DNA from: PSRI01 sp041484195
GTDB lineage: Bacteria > Bacteroidota > Bacteroidia > Chitinophagales > Chitinophagaceae
DNA: 64,000 bases
NCBI GenBank assembly: GCA_041484195.1
Contig: JBGPHC010000006.1
Span: 99,787-163,786 of the forward strand
Reading direction: 5' to 3'
Within the stretch, counting starts at the first letter, position 1, and the number at the start of each line of letters is the position of its first letter. Positions 62,119 through 64,000 of the stretch are shown here, piece after piece. The position numbers and the translations under genes are program-made. The notes beneath the pieces were generated by a model. It was given only the letters and a program-made list of their open reading frames with translations, ran no database searches and was not told the origin of the DNA.

Positions 62119-63318
62119 ATGACTGAGCGCAACATTTCTGTTTCACAAAGGGAGGGCTATGCGCCTTCTCAATTTACAGAATTTTTATGGTGGCTGGCTA
62201 CAGCCGAAAAGGAATTGGTCACCGACTGCGTGGTCGATCGCAATCGCTACCGCATCATCGGCCTCACGGTGCTGGGTACATGGATATTCGCTACCCTCAC
62301 CTGGACCTTTTTCTTTTCCACTTTTACCGACAGTGCAACGATTTATGTTCCCCTGGGCCTGTTCATGGGTTTCATAATACTCTGCATTGACCGGGCCCTG
62401 ATAAAGGGAATCAACAAGCAGAACAAGCACAAACTTACGCCGCTTCTTTTCAGGGGCTTGTTGGCCTTGACTATTGGCAGTTTCATGGCGCAACCCGCCG
62501 TGTTGTTCATGTTTGACAAGGAAATCAGGTTGCAGAGTTCCCTGGACAATGAAAAAAGGAAGATGCAGAAGCGTCAGGAACTGGACTCCCTTTACAGCAA
62601 CCGAAAAAATGAATTGTTAGCGCAAAAGGACCAGATTACACTGAATATGCAGAAGAAAAACGGCGAAGTGAATAAGGCCCGGGAAAATTTCATTGCCGAG
62701 GCGGATGGTTCAGGTGGAACCGGAAGGATCGGCATCAGGGATATCGCGCTGGCTAAGAGAAGCGAATATCAGAAGCTCGATGGAGCCTACCAGCAGTTCC
62801 TGGCAACTCAGGAGCCAAAGCTCAACGATATTGATAACGAACTCCAGTCCATTGAATCCAACATAAAGAAGGAGGAATTGCAGTTTGCACAACTAATGAA
62901 TGATGGTTTTCTGACCAGGGCGGAGGCCCTGAGCAACCTGCTGAAATCGAGTGACGCGTTGCGATTCAGATATTATCTCATAATGGCGATACTGGTCTTG
63001 GTGGAATTGATGCCGGTGATTGCCAAGACCATATTACCCGCTGGGACCTACGATGAAAAAGTTTTTTTGCGGGAAGAAATGGAGAAGGATATGGCGTTAG
63101 CCAATATTAATAAGGAAAGGGAGTTGAAGGAAATGTATAATGGTCTATTGCAGCAGGAGAATATGGACCTGATCCGGGAATTTTTCAATCTCACCAAGGA
63201 AGACCGCCGGGAAAAGATCAAGACCCTCTCCCGCCGCTGGAAGGATAATGAGCATCACAGTTTCGACAGTTTTTGGGAGAGATTGAAGAAAGATGTGTTG
63301 AGCAAGCAGGAAAATTGA
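62119..63318 (+). CDS. DUF4407-family membrane protein
   Basis: The 399-residue product starts at the ATG at 62119 ('MTERNISVSQREGY'); the longer upstream frame is rejected because it crosses an implausible polar leader. Three hydrophobic segments lie at about residues 45-65, 75-95 and 110-135, separated by a short loop with 'DRALIKG'. A long charged coiled-coil region follows from about 145 to 295 ('NEKRKMQKRQELDSLYSNRKNELL...'). A fourth helix follows ('FRYYLIMAILVLVELMPVIAK'), and the C-terminus is acidic-basic. This is the DUF4407 architecture. Function is not established in the family. It borders a repeat array on its right. Confidence 0.85.
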   Translation: MTERNISVSQREGYAPSQFTEFLWWLATAEKELVTDCVVDRNRYRIIGLTVLGTWIFATLTWTFFFSTFTDSATIYVPLGLFMGFIILCIDRALIKGINKQNKHKLTPLLFRGLLALTIGSFMAQPAVLFMFDKEIRLQSSLDNEKRKMQKRQELDSLYSNRKNELLAQKDQITLNMQKKNGEVNKARENFIAEADGSGGTGRIGIRDIALAKRSEYQKLDGAYQQFLATQEPKLNDIDNELQSIESNIKKEELQFAQLMNDGFLTRAEALSNLLKSSDALRFRYYLIMAILVLVELMPVIAKTILPAGTYDEKVFLREEMEKDMALANINKERELKEMYNGLLQQENMDLIREFFNLTKEDRREKIKTLSRRWKDNEHHSFDSFWERLKKDVLSKQEN

Positions 63319-63352
63319 AAAATTATTCGTGGAGAAATGAATCAAAACTCCG

Positions 63353-64000
63353 TTTCGCCGTGGCTCATCAAAAATGAAAGATGACTTTTTTCGCCGTGGC
63401 GTGTGTCCCCACACGCCACCATTATTCAGAAACCCATTCTCCAATTTACCAAAATAGAATATGATTATTCAAAATAACCAGCCAGCAAGTATTTCGCCGT
63501 GGCGTATGTCCCCACACGCCACTATCAATCAGATTCTCGCTCTCCAATTTACCAAAATAGAATATGATTATTCAAAATAACCAGCCAGCAAGTATTCATA
63601 TTCCTCCTAAGAAATTCTTGCTGTAAATGGGGGGCACAAGTGCTTCGGCTGGCTTACCGAAAGGCATAACTGCAATTGGCATTTCGTTGCGAAAGGCTAT
63701 GTGCGAGTCATTGAAAGGGCTTTCTATTCGCGCCAGTTAGGGGCCACCAATTTTCAAAATCCCACTATCAAAATTGGAAGATGATTATTCTTCGCCGTGG
63801 CGTGTGTCCCCACGCGCCACCATTATTCAGAAACCCATTCTCAAATTTACCAAAATAGAAGATGATTATTCAAAACAACCAGCCAACAAGTATTCATATT
63901 CCTCCTAAGAAATTCTTGCTGTAAATGGGGGGCACAAGTGCTTCGGCTGGCTTACCGAAAGGCATAACTGCAATTGGCATTTCGTTGCAAAAGACTATGC
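63353..64000. repeat. Array of ~298-bp direct repeats with GC hairpins
   Basis: Everything after the DUF4407 gene is non-coding repeat. A 24-base hairpin with stem GTGGCGTGTG, loop TCCC and the matching arm occurs at 63396-63419, again at 63499-63522 with one stem mismatch, and at 63797-63820 with one wobble pair. A truncated half-copy ('TTTCGCCGTGGC') sits at 63353-63364. The last two hairpins are exactly 298 bases apart, and their downstream sequence (including the block around 63603-63700) repeats from 63901, running off the edge. The first hairpin is 103 bases from the second and carries only the proximal part of the unit. It may be REP-like or a mobile-element remnant. Confidence 0.8.

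Noticed and set aside
61833..62135. 100-codon minus-strand frame upstream of yidC
   Set aside because: It overlaps the start of the DUF4407 gene and the yidC promoter box, with no coding features.
63353..64000. Possible CRISPR array at the right end
   Set aside because: The repeats are far too long, irregular (103 and 298 bases), and the sequence between hairpins is itself repeated rather than unique spacers. No cas gene is present.
1..64000. rRNA, tRNA, riboswitch and phage signals
   Set aside because: I looked for conserved rRNA segments, tRNA cloverleaf ends, common riboswitch cores and integrase or capsid genes and recognised none. A covariance-model scan would be needed to exclude small RNAs.

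Overview
This window is a chromosomal segment from a member of the Bacteroidota, most likely the Chitinophagaceae/Chitinophagales. Four observations point there. Many genes are preceded by the Bacteroidota -7 box TAnnTTTG, and the two best promoters (rpsJ and rpsL) read TTTG-N20-TACCTTTG. Starts generally lack a clear Shine-Dalgarno and are often preceded by runs of A. There is a type IX secretion (T9SS) cargo gene and a GLPGLI-like protein. Ribosomal protein S1 has a long N-terminal extension. The genus cannot be fixed from the sequence alone. No rRNA, tRNA, CRISPR array, phage or complete insertion sequence was seen.

Layout. 1-31 kb is a housekeeping patchwork on both strands: a small membrane protein, an OmpA-like lipoprotein, peptidase T, an FKBP isomerase, NamZ muramidase, fmt, a LysM/DPBB protein, an rRNA methyltransferase, the three-gene transhydrogenase operon pntAa-pntAb-pntB, folA and thyA, a secreted esterase-like protein, a membrane-anchored coiled-coil protein, a DUF1684 protein, proline dehydrogenase, a dipeptide epimerase, thioesterase, acyltransferase, HAD phosphatase, rpsA, and several redox or PLP enzymes. 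31.2-44.3 kb holds a complete S10-spc ribosomal protein cluster on the minus strand, from rpsJ to secY-map. 44.5-47.4 kb is a disrupted T9SS secreted-protein gene lying between rpsJ and fusA. 47.5-50.9 kb holds fusA and, as a separate unit, rpsL-rpsG. 51-63.3 kb is again mixed: ilvE, rdgB, an ECF sigma factor with a membrane partner, comA-aroE, a TPR protein, yidC and a DUF4407 protein. 63.35-64 kb is non-coding and filled with direct repeats of about 298 bp, each carrying a short GC-rich hairpin.

How the genes fit together. The core is translation and protein export: ribosomal proteins, EF-G, S1, Fmt and methionine aminopeptidase for N-terminal processing, SecY and YidC for insertion, and an FKBP chaperone. 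A second theme is cell-wall turnover (NamZ, LysM/DPBB protein, L-Ala-D/L-Glu-type epimerase). A third is redox, folate and nucleotide supply (transhydrogenase, FolA, ThyA, RdgB).

I did not find a clear new multi-gene system. The most unusual items are the doubly disrupted T9SS gene inside the normally contiguous str-S10 region, the 320-nt interruption between rpsJ and rplC, the hairpin repeat array at the right end, a PlsC-family protein with both catalytic motifs altered, and the translationally coupled comA-aroE pair.
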